Assembly: GCA_945861995.1 (NCBI GenBank)
Contig: CAMAWZ010000044.1
Location: forward strand, 1 to 11,517
Length of the DNA stretch: 11,517 bases
Direction of reading: 5' to 3'
Source: Pseudorhodobacter antarcticus
GTDB taxonomy: Bacteria > Pseudomonadota > Alphaproteobacteria > Rhodobacterales > Rhodobacteraceae
Translations under genes and position numbers: made by a program
In this document: in pieces, positions 1 to 7,631 of the stretch
Layout of the letters: each line of letters begins with the position of its first letter
Position numbering within the stretch: the first letter of the stretch is position 1
Notes under the pieces: model-generated
Database searches by the model: none
Seen by the model: only the letters and a program-made list of their open reading frames with translations
What the model was told of the DNA's origin: nothing

Positions 1-1
1 T

Positions 2-232
2 GACGACATTGCAAAGATGAGCTTTGAAGAGGCGATGGCCGCGCTGGAGGCGGTTGTGGGCCAGTTAGAGCGCGGCGAAGTGGCGCTGGAGCAAAGCCTT
101 ATCCTGTATGATCGCGGCGCGGCGCTGAAGGCGCATTGCGCGGCCAAACTGAAAGAGGCCGAGGAAAAGGTAGAACTGATCCGCGCATCCGAAGGGCGCG
201 CGGTGGGCACAACGCCTGTGGAGGGGCTGTGA
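2..232 (+). CDS. xseB: Exodeoxyribonuclease VII small subunit (5' partial)
   Basis: This is the small subunit of exonuclease VII, which with several copies bound to XseA degrades single-stranded DNA to oligonucleotides in the cytoplasm. The visible protein is almost entirely the family's helical hairpin: SFEEAMAALEAVVGQLERGE, then VALEQSLILYDRGAAL and a charged helix ending KEAEEKVELI. The reading frame is open to the left edge (DDIAK precedes the first Met). The Met codon at 17 has no good ribosome binding site, and family members usually carry about ten residues before the SFEEAM block, so the true start is probably off the window. If translation did start at 17 the protein would have 71 residues. 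The stop overlaps the ispA start by 4 bp (GTGA), indicating translational coupling. The xseB-ispA-dxs order is also known from E. coli. Family assignment is secure; only the start is uncertain. Confidence 0.93.
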   Translation, partial: DDIAKMSFEEAMAALEAVVGQLERGEVALEQSLILYDRGAALKAHCAAKLKEAEEKVELIRASEGRAVGTTPVEGL

Positions 233-1098
233 GCTTTTCCGCGCAACTTGCCGCTGATGCGGTGGCCATCGGTGATTACCTAGACCGCGCTTTGCAAGCC
301 AAGGGCTATGCGCCTGTTGTTCAGGCCATGCGCTATGCCAGCGCGGGGGGCAAGCGGCTGCGCGGGTTTTTGGTTTTGCAATCGGCGCGGATGCTGGGGG
401 TGGACGGGGCCTCGGCCATGCCCGCGGCTGCGGCGATCGAGGCGCTGCATGCCTATTCGTTGGTGCATGATGATTTGCCCGCCATGGACAATGACGATCT
501 GCGGCGCGGCCTGCCCACTGTGCATATCAAATGGGATGATGCGACGGCAATACTGGCAGGTGACGCGCTGCAAACGCTGGCGTTTGAGCTGATTTGCGCG
601 CCAGAAATTGGGCCTGCCGAGGTGCGCATTGATCTGGCGCGCAGCCTTGCCATTGCGGCGGGGGCCGAGGGCATGGTGCTGGGGCAGGCTTTGGATATTG
701 CCGCCGAAACGGCCCCCGCGCCGCTGACGCTGGATGAGATTACGGCCCTGCAGGCGGGCAAGACGGGGGCGCTGATTGAATGGTCGGCCATGGCGGGCGC
801 GCGGATGGCGGGCAAAGATTTGGCCCCGCTGCGCGCCTATGCCGCTGCGCTGGGCCTTGCTTTTCAAATTGCTGATGACATTTTGGACGTGACGGGCGAT
901 GAGGCCACCGCAGGCAAACGTCTGCAAAAGGATGCCGGTGCGGGCAAGGCAACGTTCGTATCTTTGCTGGGGCTGGACGGGGCGCGCGCGCGCGCCGCGC
1001 AGTTGGTGGATGAGGCCGAGGCGGCGCTGGCCCCCTATGGCGCTGCGGCCCATCTGCTGATCGACGCCGCCCGCTTTACCATTTCGCGCAGAAGTTAA
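229..1098 (+). CDS. ispA: (2E,6E)-farnesyl diphosphate synthase
   Basis: This cytoplasmic trans-prenyltransferase condenses IPP with DMAPP and then GPP to make farnesyl diphosphate, the precursor for quinone tails, undecaprenyl phosphate, haem a and carotenoids. With the GTG start at 229 it has 289 residues, a normal length. Motifs in order: GGKRLR (40-45), first Asp-rich motif HDDLPAMDNDDLRRG (80-94), GQALD (152-156), KTG (178-180) and second Asp-rich motif FQIADDILD (212-220). The two-residue insertion in the first motif and Tyr76 five residues before it fit bacterial (type II) FPP synthases rather than long-chain enzymes. The frame stays open back to 136, but GTG 229 is chosen because GAGGGG lies just upstream, it overlaps the xseB stop, and the homologous sequence begins there. 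The next gene, dxs, starts 9 bp after the stop. Product chain length is inferred from motif only. Confidence 0.94.
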   Translation: MSFSAQLAADAVAIGDYLDRALQAKGYAPVVQAMRYASAGGKRLRGFLVLQSARMLGVDGASAMPAAAAIEALHAYSLVHDDLPAMDNDDLRRGLPTVHIKWDDATAILAGDALQTLAFELICAPEIGPAEVRIDLARSLAIAAGAEGMVLGQALDIAAETAPAPLTLDEITALQAGKTGALIEWSAMAGARMAGKDLAPLRAYAAALGLAFQIADDILDVTGDEATAGKRLQKDAGAGKATFVSLLGLDGARARAAQLVDEAEAALAPYGAAAHLLIDAARFTISRRS

Positions 1099-1107
1099 GA
1101 GAGTGCT

Positions 1108-3021
1108 ATGACCGAGCAGCCCAACACCCCGATGCTGGACCGCGTGACCTTTCCATCCGATCTGCGGGCCCTGTCCGACCGCGATTTGCATCAGCTTGCA
1201 GGCGAATTGCGAGCCGAGACAATCTCGGCAGTATCAGTGACGGGCGGGCATTTGGGTGCGGGTCTGGGTGTGGTGGAATTGACTGTGGCGCTGCACGCCG
1301 TGTTTCATGCGCCGCGCGATAAGATCATTTGGGATGTGGGGCATCAATGCTATCCGCATAAAATTCTTACGGGGCGGCGGGGCCGCATTCGCACTCTGCG
1401 CAGCGAGGGCGGGCTATCAGGCTTTACCAAGCGCAGCGAAAGCCCCTATGACCCGTTCGGCGCGGCCCATTCCAGCACGTCGATTTCGGCGGCTTTGGGG
1501 TTTACGATGGCGGCAGAACTGGGCGGGGACGGCGGCGATGCTGTGGCGGTGATTGGCGATGGGTCAATGTCGGCTGGCATGGCGTTTGAGGCGATGAATA
1601 ACGCGGGCCATTTGGGGCGGCGCATGTTTGTGGTGCTGAACGATAATGAAATGTCGATTGCCCCGCCCGTGGGCGCGCTTTCAACCTATCTGTCGCGCCT
1701 TTATGCCGAAGCGCCGATGCAAGATCTAAAGGCGGCGGCGAAGGGGTTCGTCTCGCTTTTGCCAGAGCCTTTGCAAGAAGGGGCCAAGCGCGCCAAGGAT
1801 ATGCTTAAGGGCATGGCGGTGGGGGGAACGCTGTTTGAAAGCCTTGGGTTTTATTACGTTGGGCCGATTGATGGGCATGATCTGGATCAGCTATTGCCTG
1901 TGCTGCGCACGCTGCACGCGCGCGCCACGGGGCCCGTGCTGCTGCATGTGCTGACCAAAAAGGGTAAGGGTTACGCCCCCGCTGAAGCCGCAACCGATCG
2001 CGGCCATGCGCGGGCCAAGTTCGACGTGCTGACGGGCGAGCAGGTGAAAGCGCCCAGCAATGCCCCCAGTTATACCGCGACCTTTGCCCGCGCCCTGATC
2101 GCCGAGGCCGATGCTGACCCGCGCATTGTGGCCGTAACCGCCGCCATGCCCGATGGCACGGGCCTTGATAAATTCGCCGCCCGCTTTCCTGCCCGCAGCT
2201 TTGATGTGGGCATTGCCGAACAACACGCCGTGACCTTTGCGGCGGGGCTGGCAGCAGGGGGGATGAAGCCGTTCTGCGCGATTTATTCGACCTTTTTGCA
2301 GCGCGGGTATGACCAAGTTGTGCATGACGTGGCCATTCAGCGCCTGCCCGTGCGCTTTGCAATTGATCGCGCGGGGCTGGTTGGGGCGGATGGGGCCACC
2401 CATGCGGGGGCGTTTGATGTGGCCTTTCTGGCCAACCTGCCCGGCATGGTGGTGATGGCGGCGGCGGATGAGGCGGAACTTGTCCATATGGTCGCCACGG
2501 CTGCGGCGCATAACGAGGGGCCCATCGCCTTTCGCTATCCGCGCGGTGAAGGTGTGGGGGTGGAAATGCCCGCGCGCGGTGTGCCACTGGAAATTGGCAA
2601 AGGCCGCATTGTGGCCACGGGCTCGCGCGTGGCGCTGCTATCTTTTGGCACGCGCCTCAGCGAGGTGCAAAAGGCGGCCGAGGCGCTGGGCGCGCGCGGC
2701 ATTACCCCCACCGTCGCCGATGCCCGCTTTGCCAAACCGCTGGACGCTGCGATGATCTTGTCGCTGGCACGCACCCACGAGGCGCTGATCACGATTGAAG
2801 AGGGCGCGGTGGGCGGATTTGGATCGCACGTTGCCCAACTGCTGGCCGACGAGGGCGTGTTTGACCACGGCCTGAAATTCCGCAGCATGGTGCTGCCCGA
2901 TATCTTCATCGACCAAGCCAGCCCAGAGCGGATGTATGAAGTGGCGGGCATGGACGCCGCCCAGATCGAGGCCAAGGTTTTGCAAGTGCTGGGTGTGGCG
3001 GTGATGGGGAAGCGGGCGTGA
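1108..3021 (+). CDS. dxs: 1-deoxy-D-xylulose-5-phosphate synthase
   Basis: DXS is the thiamine-diphosphate enzyme that joins pyruvate and glyceraldehyde 3-phosphate, the first and usually flux-controlling step of the MEP isoprenoid pathway; DXP also feeds thiamine and pyridoxal synthesis. The 637 residues match the family's usual 620-640. Visible elements: GGHLG with His49; DVGHQCYPHKILTGR (76-90); the ThDP/Mg motif GDGSMSAG from 150 ending at the LNDNE block (177-181); the catalytic Glu371 in GIAEQHA; Arg399 in LQRGYDQ; DGATHAG with Asp428 and His432; and RYPRGEG in the central domain, followed by a transketolase C-terminal domain. All key residues known from E. coli DXS appear present. GAGAG lies upstream of the ATG. 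The gene sits directly behind ispA, and its stop overlaps the next start (TGATG), so the operon covers both the first committed step and prenyl chain elongation. Confidence 0.97.
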   Translation: MTEQPNTPMLDRVTFPSDLRALSDRDLHQLAGELRAETISAVSVTGGHLGAGLGVVELTVALHAVFHAPRDKIIWDVGHQCYPHKILTGRRGRIRTLRSEGGLSGFTKRSESPYDPFGAAHSSTSISAALGFTMAAELGGDGGDAVAVIGDGSMSAGMAFEAMNNAGHLGRRMFVVLNDNEMSIAPPVGALSTYLSRLYAEAPMQDLKAAAKGFVSLLPEPLQEGAKRAKDMLKGMAVGGTLFESLGFYYVGPIDGHDLDQLLPVLRTLHARATGPVLLHVLTKKGKGYAPAEAATDRGHARAKFDVLTGEQVKAPSNAPSYTATFARALIAEADADPRIVAVTAAMPDGTGLDKFAARFPARSFDVGIAEQHAVTFAAGLAAGGMKPFCAIYSTFLQRGYDQVVHDVAIQRLPVRFAIDRAGLVGADGATHAGAFDVAFLANLPGMVVMAAADEAELVHMVATAAAHNEGPIAFRYPRGEGVGVEMPARGVPLEIGKGRIVATGSRVALLSFGTRLSEVQKAAEALGARGITPTVADARFAKPLDAAMILSLARTHEALITIEEGAVGGFGSHVAQLLADEGVFDHGLKFRSMVLPDIFIDQASPERMYEVAGMDAAQIEAKVLQVLGVAVMGKRA

Positions 3022-3578
3022 TGGGTAAATACGCCCTTAAACGCCTGATGCGCAAACTGACCCCGCTGCGCCGCGCTCAAGGAGTGCTGGCGGTGCTGGC
3101 GCTGGTGACGTTCATCACCCCGCGCGAGGTTGAAAAATATGGCGACAAATTCCAAGTTGCGCTGCCGCTGCTGGCGCTGGGATGCCAGATTGCCAATGGG
3201 CAGGGGCTTGCGTACTTCGGGCGATATGCGGTGCATTTCGTTGGGCTTCATGCCACCAAGCGCGGGCTGGGCGATGCAGAAATTGCCCAGCGGCCACGCG
3301 GGGGGCTGGAAGGGTTTCCTTCGGGCCATACCTCGACCGCCGTCTTTGGCGCGGCTTCTTTGGTGCAAAGCTGCCTGATAGGATCACCCATCGCGCAAAG
3401 TGCGGTAATTCTGGCGGCATGGTTTACGGGGGCGTCGCGCATCGAATCTGGCGCGCATGACATTTGGCAGGTTTTGGCTGGGGCCATCTGGGGCCTGATC
3501 TGCGCTCTGGCATTTCGCCCTAATAGCCCCTCGCGGGCGGCTGCAAAACAGATATTGGCGCGGCTTCGGGGGCACTAG
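3021..3578 (+). CDS. PAP2-fold membrane phosphatase, divergent
   Basis: This is a small (185-residue) integral membrane protein with the catalytic core of the type-2 phosphatidic acid phosphatase superfamily, which removes phosphate from lipid phosphates or diphosphates. Motifs: RPRGG with Arg91-Pro92, the PSGH loop (100-103, FPSGHTS) and SRIESGAH (139-146). Hydrophobic segments lie near 21-34, 45-58, 105-135 and 149-165. Two deviations are visible. Lys80 is ten residues before RP instead of the usual six, and the Asp expected four residues after the catalytic His146 is Gln150. ATG 3021 is preferred over GTG 3018 because it gives the common TGATG overlap with the dxs stop. It is the last gene of the xseB-ispA-dxs operon and is followed by a terminator. 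An attractive inference is a prenyl-diphosphate phosphatase such as an undecaprenyl diphosphate phosphatase, but the substrate cannot be read from the sequence. Superfamily is fairly sure, function is not. Confidence 0.8.
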   Translation: MGKYALKRLMRKLTPLRRAQGVLAVLALVTFITPREVEKYGDKFQVALPLLALGCQIANGQGLAYFGRYAVHFVGLHATKRGLGDAEIAQRPRGGLEGFPSGHTSTAVFGAASLVQSCLIGSPIAQSAVILAAWFTGASRIESGAHDIWQVLAGAIWGLICALAFRPNSPSRAAAKQILARLRGH

Positions 3579-3603
3579 AAACGGCTGACGCGTTTCTCTT
3601 TTT
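3577..3603 (+). terminator. Rho-independent terminator of the xseB-ispA-dxs-PAP2 operon
   Basis: A perfect 7-bp stem (AGAAACG at 3577-3583 and CGTTTCT at 3591-3597) with a 7-base loop begins at the PAP2 stop codon and runs into a T-rich stretch (CTTTTT, ending at 3603). Stem followed by T-run is the classic intrinsic form. The stem is short and only moderately GC-rich, so efficiency is uncertain. Confidence 0.6.
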
Positions 3604-3606
3604 CCC

Positions 3607-3663
3607 AAATATCCTGCGGGGGGAAGCGCGCCTCTTTGCGCGCTGGGGCGCGCAAAGCCCCCC
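3607..3663. repeat. AAATATCC/G-run intergenic repeat with strong hairpin (copy A)
   Basis: This element sits between two convergent genes. It begins AAATATCCTGCGGGGGG and ends GCAAAGCCCCCC. Inside is a perfect 10-bp stem, CTTTGCGCGC (3634-3643) and GCGCGCAAAG (3648-3657), around a TGGG loop. A second helix can form between the G-run 3618-3623 and the C-run 3658-3663. The same ends, AAATATCCT-GGGGGG and GCAAAGCCCCCC, recur at 9904-9944, so it belongs to a repeat family. It abuts the stop of the minus-strand TIGR02302 gene (3669) and may serve as that gene's terminator, although no T-run follows directly on the minus strand. Confidence 0.6.
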
Positions 3664-3668
3664 TTCCA

Positions 3669-6134
3669 TCAGAACAAATCCAAGAGCCGTTTCAGATAAT
3701 TGCGTTCGTCTTCGGGCCGCGTACCTTCGCCTGAACGGCGGCGGATTTCTTCTAGCAGTTCTTCGGCGCGGCGATAGACATCGCCGCCTTGCAGCAGGTT
3801 TTCGTCCGATCCGTTGCGCAGGGCATTGCCCGCTTGCCGCCCCAATGGGTCGCGCGCTCGTGGGTCCTCCTCGCCCGTGGCCGCGCCGAATTGATCGCCC
3901 TGCTGGCCCTCGCCCTGTTCTTGCGCCAGCGCCTCGCCCAGTTGCGCCATTCCTTCGCGCAGGGCTTCCAGCGCCTGTGCTTGCCCGTCCAGCGCGCCCG
4001 GCAAATCACCGTCCCGCAGGGCCTCTTCGGCATCTTCCATCGCGCGGGCCGCATCGTCCAGCGCTTGGCGGCCTGCCTCGCCCTGCGCGCTGCCCTCGCC
4101 CGGAAGGTTGCCTTGGCGCTGCAAGTCGTCCAAGCGGTCGCGCAGGGCCTGCTGACGCTGGGCAAGCGTCCCTTCACCTTGATCGCTTTGGCCCATGCCG
4201 TTCTCGCCGTTTTGCATATCGCGGAAGGCGTCGTCGGACAGGCCCTGCTGGCCGCGCATGGTATCGCTCAGCTCGCGCATGGCCTGTCCCGATGGGCCGC
4301 CTTGGCCTTGACCCTGACCTTCGCCTTGGCCTTCGCCCTCGGCTACGCGCATATTATCCATAAACTCGCGCAGGCGCTGCATCAGTTCGGCGGCTTCGGC
4401 GGTTTTTCCCTGTTCCATCAACTCTTTCAGCTTGTCCAGCATTTGCTGTAGCTGACCCGCGTTCATGCTGGGGCCGTCTTGGTTTTGCGAAGTATCCTCG
4501 CCCCGCTCGCGCTGTTCCTGCGCCAGTTGGCGGGTGTAGTTGCGCAGCGCGTCTTGCAACTCTTGCATCAGCGCGTCGATTTCTTCGGGGGATGCGCCTT
4601 TGCGGATCGCCTCGTCCAGACGGTCTTGCGCGCGGGTCAGGCGCTCGCGCGCAGATGTCAAATCGCCTTCTTCGATCAGCACGGCAATTTGCCACATCTC
4701 TTCGGTCAGGCTTGCGCGCAGATCATCGGTCAGCGCGCCCGCCTCGCCATCCAGTGCAGCGATGACGGCGCGCAGGCGCAGATAGGCGCGATTGTTGACG
4801 ATAAATCCGTCGGGCGCGGTGGTGACCGCCTTTAGGATTTGCGCCGCGCGCGGGGCATTGCTGCGCGCCCACAAAATATCGCGGCGCATTTCCACAATAG
4901 CGGCGGCCAGGGGGTCGAAAAACCGCTTGCCGGGCAGGATAGATGACACGGGATCGGCGGCGGCGGTTTGGCCTGCGCCGTCGGTCGCTTGAAGGGTAAT
5001 GGTCACGGGCAGGTTTGACAAAAGATCTTTGGACAGATCATCCACCAATGCGCCCGTCACGTCGCTGCGCCCCCCGCGCCGTGGCAGGGGCAGGTCTACA
5101 ACGGCGCTTGGCGGCGCGTCGGGCTGGGCGGCCAAACCATAGGCGCGGGTGACCTTTGACAGATCCAGCGCAATTTCCGCGCGGCCTTTGGCGATGCCAT
5201 AGTCATCTTGCGCCGCAAACGGCAGGGTAAAGCGAGCATCGCCCTGCCGCGCGATGGGGCCAGTTGCGGCAATGGTTGGCGGCGCGTCAGGCTGGGCGGT
5301 GATCGTAAAATCCCGCCCGCCACTGCCGCGAAAGTTCAGCGCGCCTGATTGCGCAAGCGCAAAGCTTTGGCTTGGCTGGGCAAGGGCCGTGGCATCCGTG
5401 CGGGCCGAGATGGTTTCATCCAAAATCACCTCGCCCGCAGCGCCATAAAGTCGCAGATCAATGCGGGTGCCGATAGGAAGGGACAATTCATCTTGTTTTT
5501 GGTCGGCCAAATACAGGGCTGGCTGGCCTGTATAGGCGGGCGGGGTGGCCCATGCCTCCCACATCGGGCCAGTAGGCGGGGCGGCGGTGCCGAGCGTGCC
5601 AAGGCTGGCCATTTGCATCGGCGGGCCAAACAGGGCGGCCAGAACCGCAAGCAACAGCGCGCCGTAGCGCAGCGCAAAAGGATCGGAGCTCGATAGGCGC
5701 AAATCGGGCTGGGCCGCACGCAGGCCAGCCAGTTTGCGCGCCATGCGCACCAAATGCGCCTGCCAGACGGCAACCGAGGCAGGGTCATCTGCCCCAATCG
5801 CCTGATCATCACGCAGCGCAGCCAGCGGCTGGCCGCTTAGGCCCGCATCCAGCCGCGCAAGGGCACCTGCGGCCGTTGGGCGCACAAAACGGCGCGCGGC
5901 ATACCACAGCGCCGCCCCTATCGCGGCAATAAAGGCCAGCAGCGCAAACCATGCATAATCCAACGGCAGCAGGCTGGGCAGGCCAAAGGCGAGGGCAGCA
6001 TAACCCGTTAATAAGACAGTATTCAGTGGCCAAAGCGCCTGCAAAACGGCCTGCACCCACAGGCCAGCCAAAGTCCAGCGCAGGGGCGCTTTGATTTGGG
6101 CTAGAACGTCTTTTGCTTGGGTGCTTGGTTCCAT
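3669..6134 (-). CDS. TIGR02302 / DUF4175 family membrane protein
   Basis: This 821-residue protein is recognised as the alphaproteobacterial TIGR02302 family, whose function is not established. It has two or three N-terminal membrane segments (about 20-50 and 60-80) and a third at about 153-173. An extracytoplasmic region follows, starting with the typical WEAWATPPAYTGQPALYL block (192-209). Next comes a mostly helical, charged section (about 400-580), then a long low-complexity part rich in Gln, Gly, Glu and Asp, with a run of GEGQ/GQGQ units near 598-612. The C-terminus has RRAEELLEEIRRRSGE and ends KRLLDLF. GAGGG lies almost directly on the ATG, a tight spacing, so a slightly different start is possible. 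Only 13 bp separate it from the lysA stop, so it is probably the last gene of the argH-lysA operon. Placement next to lysA is common in alphaproteobacteria; a cell-envelope role is a guess from topology. Confidence 0.85.
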   Translation of the reverse strand: MEPSTQAKDVLAQIKAPLRWTLAGLWVQAVLQALWPLNTVLLTGYAALAFGLPSLLPLDYAWFALLAFIAAIGAALWYAARRFVRPTAAGALARLDAGLSGQPLAALRDDQAIGADDPASVAVWQAHLVRMARKLAGLRAAQPDLRLSSSDPFALRYGALLLAVLAALFGPPMQMASLGTLGTAAPPTGPMWEAWATPPAYTGQPALYLADQKQDELSLPIGTRIDLRLYGAAGEVILDETISARTDATALAQPSQSFALAQSGALNFRGSGGRDFTITAQPDAPPTIAATGPIARQGDARFTLPFAAQDDYGIAKGRAEIALDLSKVTRAYGLAAQPDAPPSAVVDLPLPRRGGRSDVTGALVDDLSKDLLSNLPVTITLQATDGAGQTAAADPVSSILPGKRFFDPLAAAIVEMRRDILWARSNAPRAAQILKAVTTAPDGFIVNNRAYLRLRAVIAALDGEAGALTDDLRASLTEEMWQIAVLIEEGDLTSARERLTRAQDRLDEAIRKGASPEEIDALMQELQDALRNYTRQLAQEQRERGEDTSQNQDGPSMNAGQLQQMLDKLKELMEQGKTAEAAELMQRLREFMDNMRVAEGEGQGEGQGQGQGGPSGQAMRELSDTMRGQQGLSDDAFRDMQNGENGMGQSDQGEGTLAQRQQALRDRLDDLQRQGNLPGEGSAQGEAGRQALDDAARAMEDAEEALRDGDLPGALDGQAQALEALREGMAQLGEALAQEQGEGQQGDQFGAATGEEDPRARDPLGRQAGNALRNGSDENLLQGGDVYRRAEELLEEIRRRSGEGTRPEDERNYLKRLLDLF

Positions 6135-6147
6135 TCCCTCGGCCAGT

Positions 6148-7413
6148 TTACAACCATGCTGGGATGGTATCTCGTTTTAGGATTTCGTCAAAGCTTGGCC
6201 GCGCGCGGATGACAGCAAATTGATCGCCCTGCACCAACACTTCGGGGATCAGGGGGCGGGTGTTGTATTCGGACGCCATCACCGCGCCATATGCGCCAGC
6301 CGATCGGAAGGCCACAAGATCGCCCTCGACCAAATGGGGCAAGGCGCGGGCCTTGGCAAATGTATCGCCCGTTTCGCACACTGGCCCCACCACATCGTAA
6401 CTGGCGCGGTCATGCGCGGGGGCGGGCTGCACTACGGGTTCAATATCGTGATGCGCGCCGTACATCGACGGGCGGACAAGATCATTCATCGCGGCATCAA
6501 GGATCAGGAACTCGCGCTCTTCGCCTGATTTCACATAGATGACTTTCGACACCAGTATCCCTGCATTGCCCGCAATCAGGCGGCCCGGTTCAATTTCAAT
6601 TTCGCAGCCCAAATGGCCAAGGGTGCGCTGGATCAGCGCGCCATAATCGGCGGGCAGGGGCGGAGCCTCGTTGCCGCGCGTGTAGGGAATGCCAAGGCCC
6701 CCGCCAAGGTCGAGCCGTTCGATGGTGTGGCCATGCGCGCGCAGCAAAACAGTCAGATCGGCGACCTTTTGATAGGCTTCGGCAAAGGGGGCAAGATCGG
6801 TCAGTTGGCTGCCGATATGCACATCAATTCCCACCACGCGCAGGCCTTTTAGGGTTGCGGCCTCGGCATAAACGGCAGGGGCGCGGGAAATGGGAATACC
6901 AAATTTGTTTTCCTTTTTGCCTGTGGCGATTTTCTCGTGCGTTTTGGCATCGACATCGGGGTTCACACGGATGGTGATCGGGGCGATTTTGCCCAAGGAC
7001 AGCGCCACTTCCGACAGGGCGCGCATTTCAGGCTCGGATTCCACGTTGAATTGGCGAATGCCGCCCGTCAGCGCCAGCGCCATTTCTTCGCGGGTTTTGC
7101 CCACGCCTGAAAAGACAATTTTATCGCCCGAAACGCCAGCGGCGCGCGCGCGCAGATATTCGCCGCCCGACACCACATCCATGCCCGCGCCCAATTTGCC
7201 CAGCACCTTTAGCACGGCCACATTGGACAGGGATTTGATCGCAAAGCAGACCAAATGCGGCATGGGGGACAGGGCCTGCGTGAACAATTGATAATGGCGC
7301 GTCAGGGTTGCCGTGGAATAGCAATAAAACGGCGTGCCGACGCTGGCAGCAATATCTGCTAAGCTGACATCCTCGGCATGCAAATGCCCATCTTTATAGG
7401 TAAAATGATCCAT
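6148..7413 (-). CDS. lysA: Diaminopimelate decarboxylase
   Basis: LysA decarboxylates meso-diaminopimelate to L-lysine, the last step of lysine synthesis, using PLP in the cytoplasm. The 421 residues match the family. Residues visible in order: FAIKSLSN with the PLP-binding Lys60; GMDVVSGGE (77-85); HIGSQ (199-203); the phosphate-binding glycines DLGGGLGIPY (235-244); EPGR (275-278); CETGDTF (346-352), whose Cys and Glu act from the partner subunit of the dimer; and GAYG with Tyr375 followed by SEYNTRP. AGGGG lies about 8 bases before the ATG. It is preceded by a small LptM-like lipoprotein gene about 70 bp upstream and followed after 13 bp by the TIGR02302 gene. No missing key residue was seen. 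Confidence 0.97.
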   Translation of the reverse strand: MDHFTYKDGHLHAEDVSLADIAASVGTPFYCYSTATLTRHYQLFTQALSPMPHLVCFAIKSLSNVAVLKVLGKLGAGMDVVSGGEYLRARAAGVSGDKIVFSGVGKTREEMALALTGGIRQFNVESEPEMRALSEVALSLGKIAPITIRVNPDVDAKTHEKIATGKKENKFGIPISRAPAVYAEAATLKGLRVVGIDVHIGSQLTDLAPFAEAYQKVADLTVLLRAHGHTIERLDLGGGLGIPYTRGNEAPPLPADYGALIQRTLGHLGCEIEIEPGRLIAGNAGILVSKVIYVKSGEEREFLILDAAMNDLVRPSMYGAHHDIEPVVQPAPAHDRASYDVVGPVCETGDTFAKARALPHLVEGDLVAFRSAGAYGAVMASEYNTRPLIPEVLVQGDQFAVIRARPSFDEILKRDTIPAWL

Positions 7414-7484
7414 CGCGCGCCCCTAAGCCAATAACCGCGATATAGCAGAGTTGGGGGCAGGGGCAATTGCACAGATCACGGCTG

Positions 7485-7631
7485 CTACCCGCCAAGGGGT
7501 GCGATGCCCACTTTGGCCACACCTGAAATGGTTAGCCCTGCGGCGGGCTTTGCCGCTGGCGCGGAAGGGGGGCCATCCGCGCCGCAAGCGGTCAGAACAA
7601 GCAGGCCCAAAATGGCGATAAAGCTGCGCAT
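7485..7631 (-). CDS. lptM: LptM-like small lipoprotein
   Basis: This 48-residue precursor has a short charged start (MR), a hydrophobic signal (SFIAILGLLVL) and the lipobox LTAC, so Cys16 would be lipidated and the mature protein would have about 33 residues. After the Cys it reads CGADGPPSAP, which resembles the CGxKGPLxxP lipoprotein-attachment signature of LptM (YifL/LppL), a chaperone for assembly of the LptD lipopolysaccharide translocon. It ends in LTISGVAKVGIAPLGG. LptM/LppL genes are classically found just upstream of lysA or dapF, and this gene lies immediately upstream of lysA, which supports the call. Its ATG overlaps the stop of the preceding lipoprotein gene (TGATG), implying coupled translation. 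The Lys of the motif is replaced by Asp and the Leu by Pro, so orthology is likely but unproven. Confidence 0.7.
   Translation of the reverse strand: MRSFIAILGLLVLTACGADGPPSAPAAKPAAGLTISGVAKVGIAPLGG

Noticed and set aside
136..228. N-terminal extension of IspA by 31 residues from an upstream ATG
   Set aside because: It would overlap most of xseB. The extension is basic and unlike the family, and GTG 229 has a ribosome binding site and a coupling overlap.
280..1191. Long minus-strand open frame (303 codons) opposite ispA
   Set aside because: It is a shadow of GC-rich ispA/dxs coding DNA. The predicted protein is rich in Arg, Gln and Gly with no recognisable domain, while the plus strand has complete IspA motifs.
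1805..2587. Minus-strand frame (260 codons) opposite dxs
   Set aside because: Its Arg/Pro/His-rich composition is typical of a frame antisense to GC-rich coding DNA, and dxs is intact on the other strand.
3789..4451. Plus-strand open frame (220 codons) opposite the TIGR02302 gene
   Set aside because: It lies opposite the low-complexity Gln/Gly/Glu region, which gives long stop-free antisense frames. The product is a hydrophobic Leu/Ala-rich composition artefact with no start signal.
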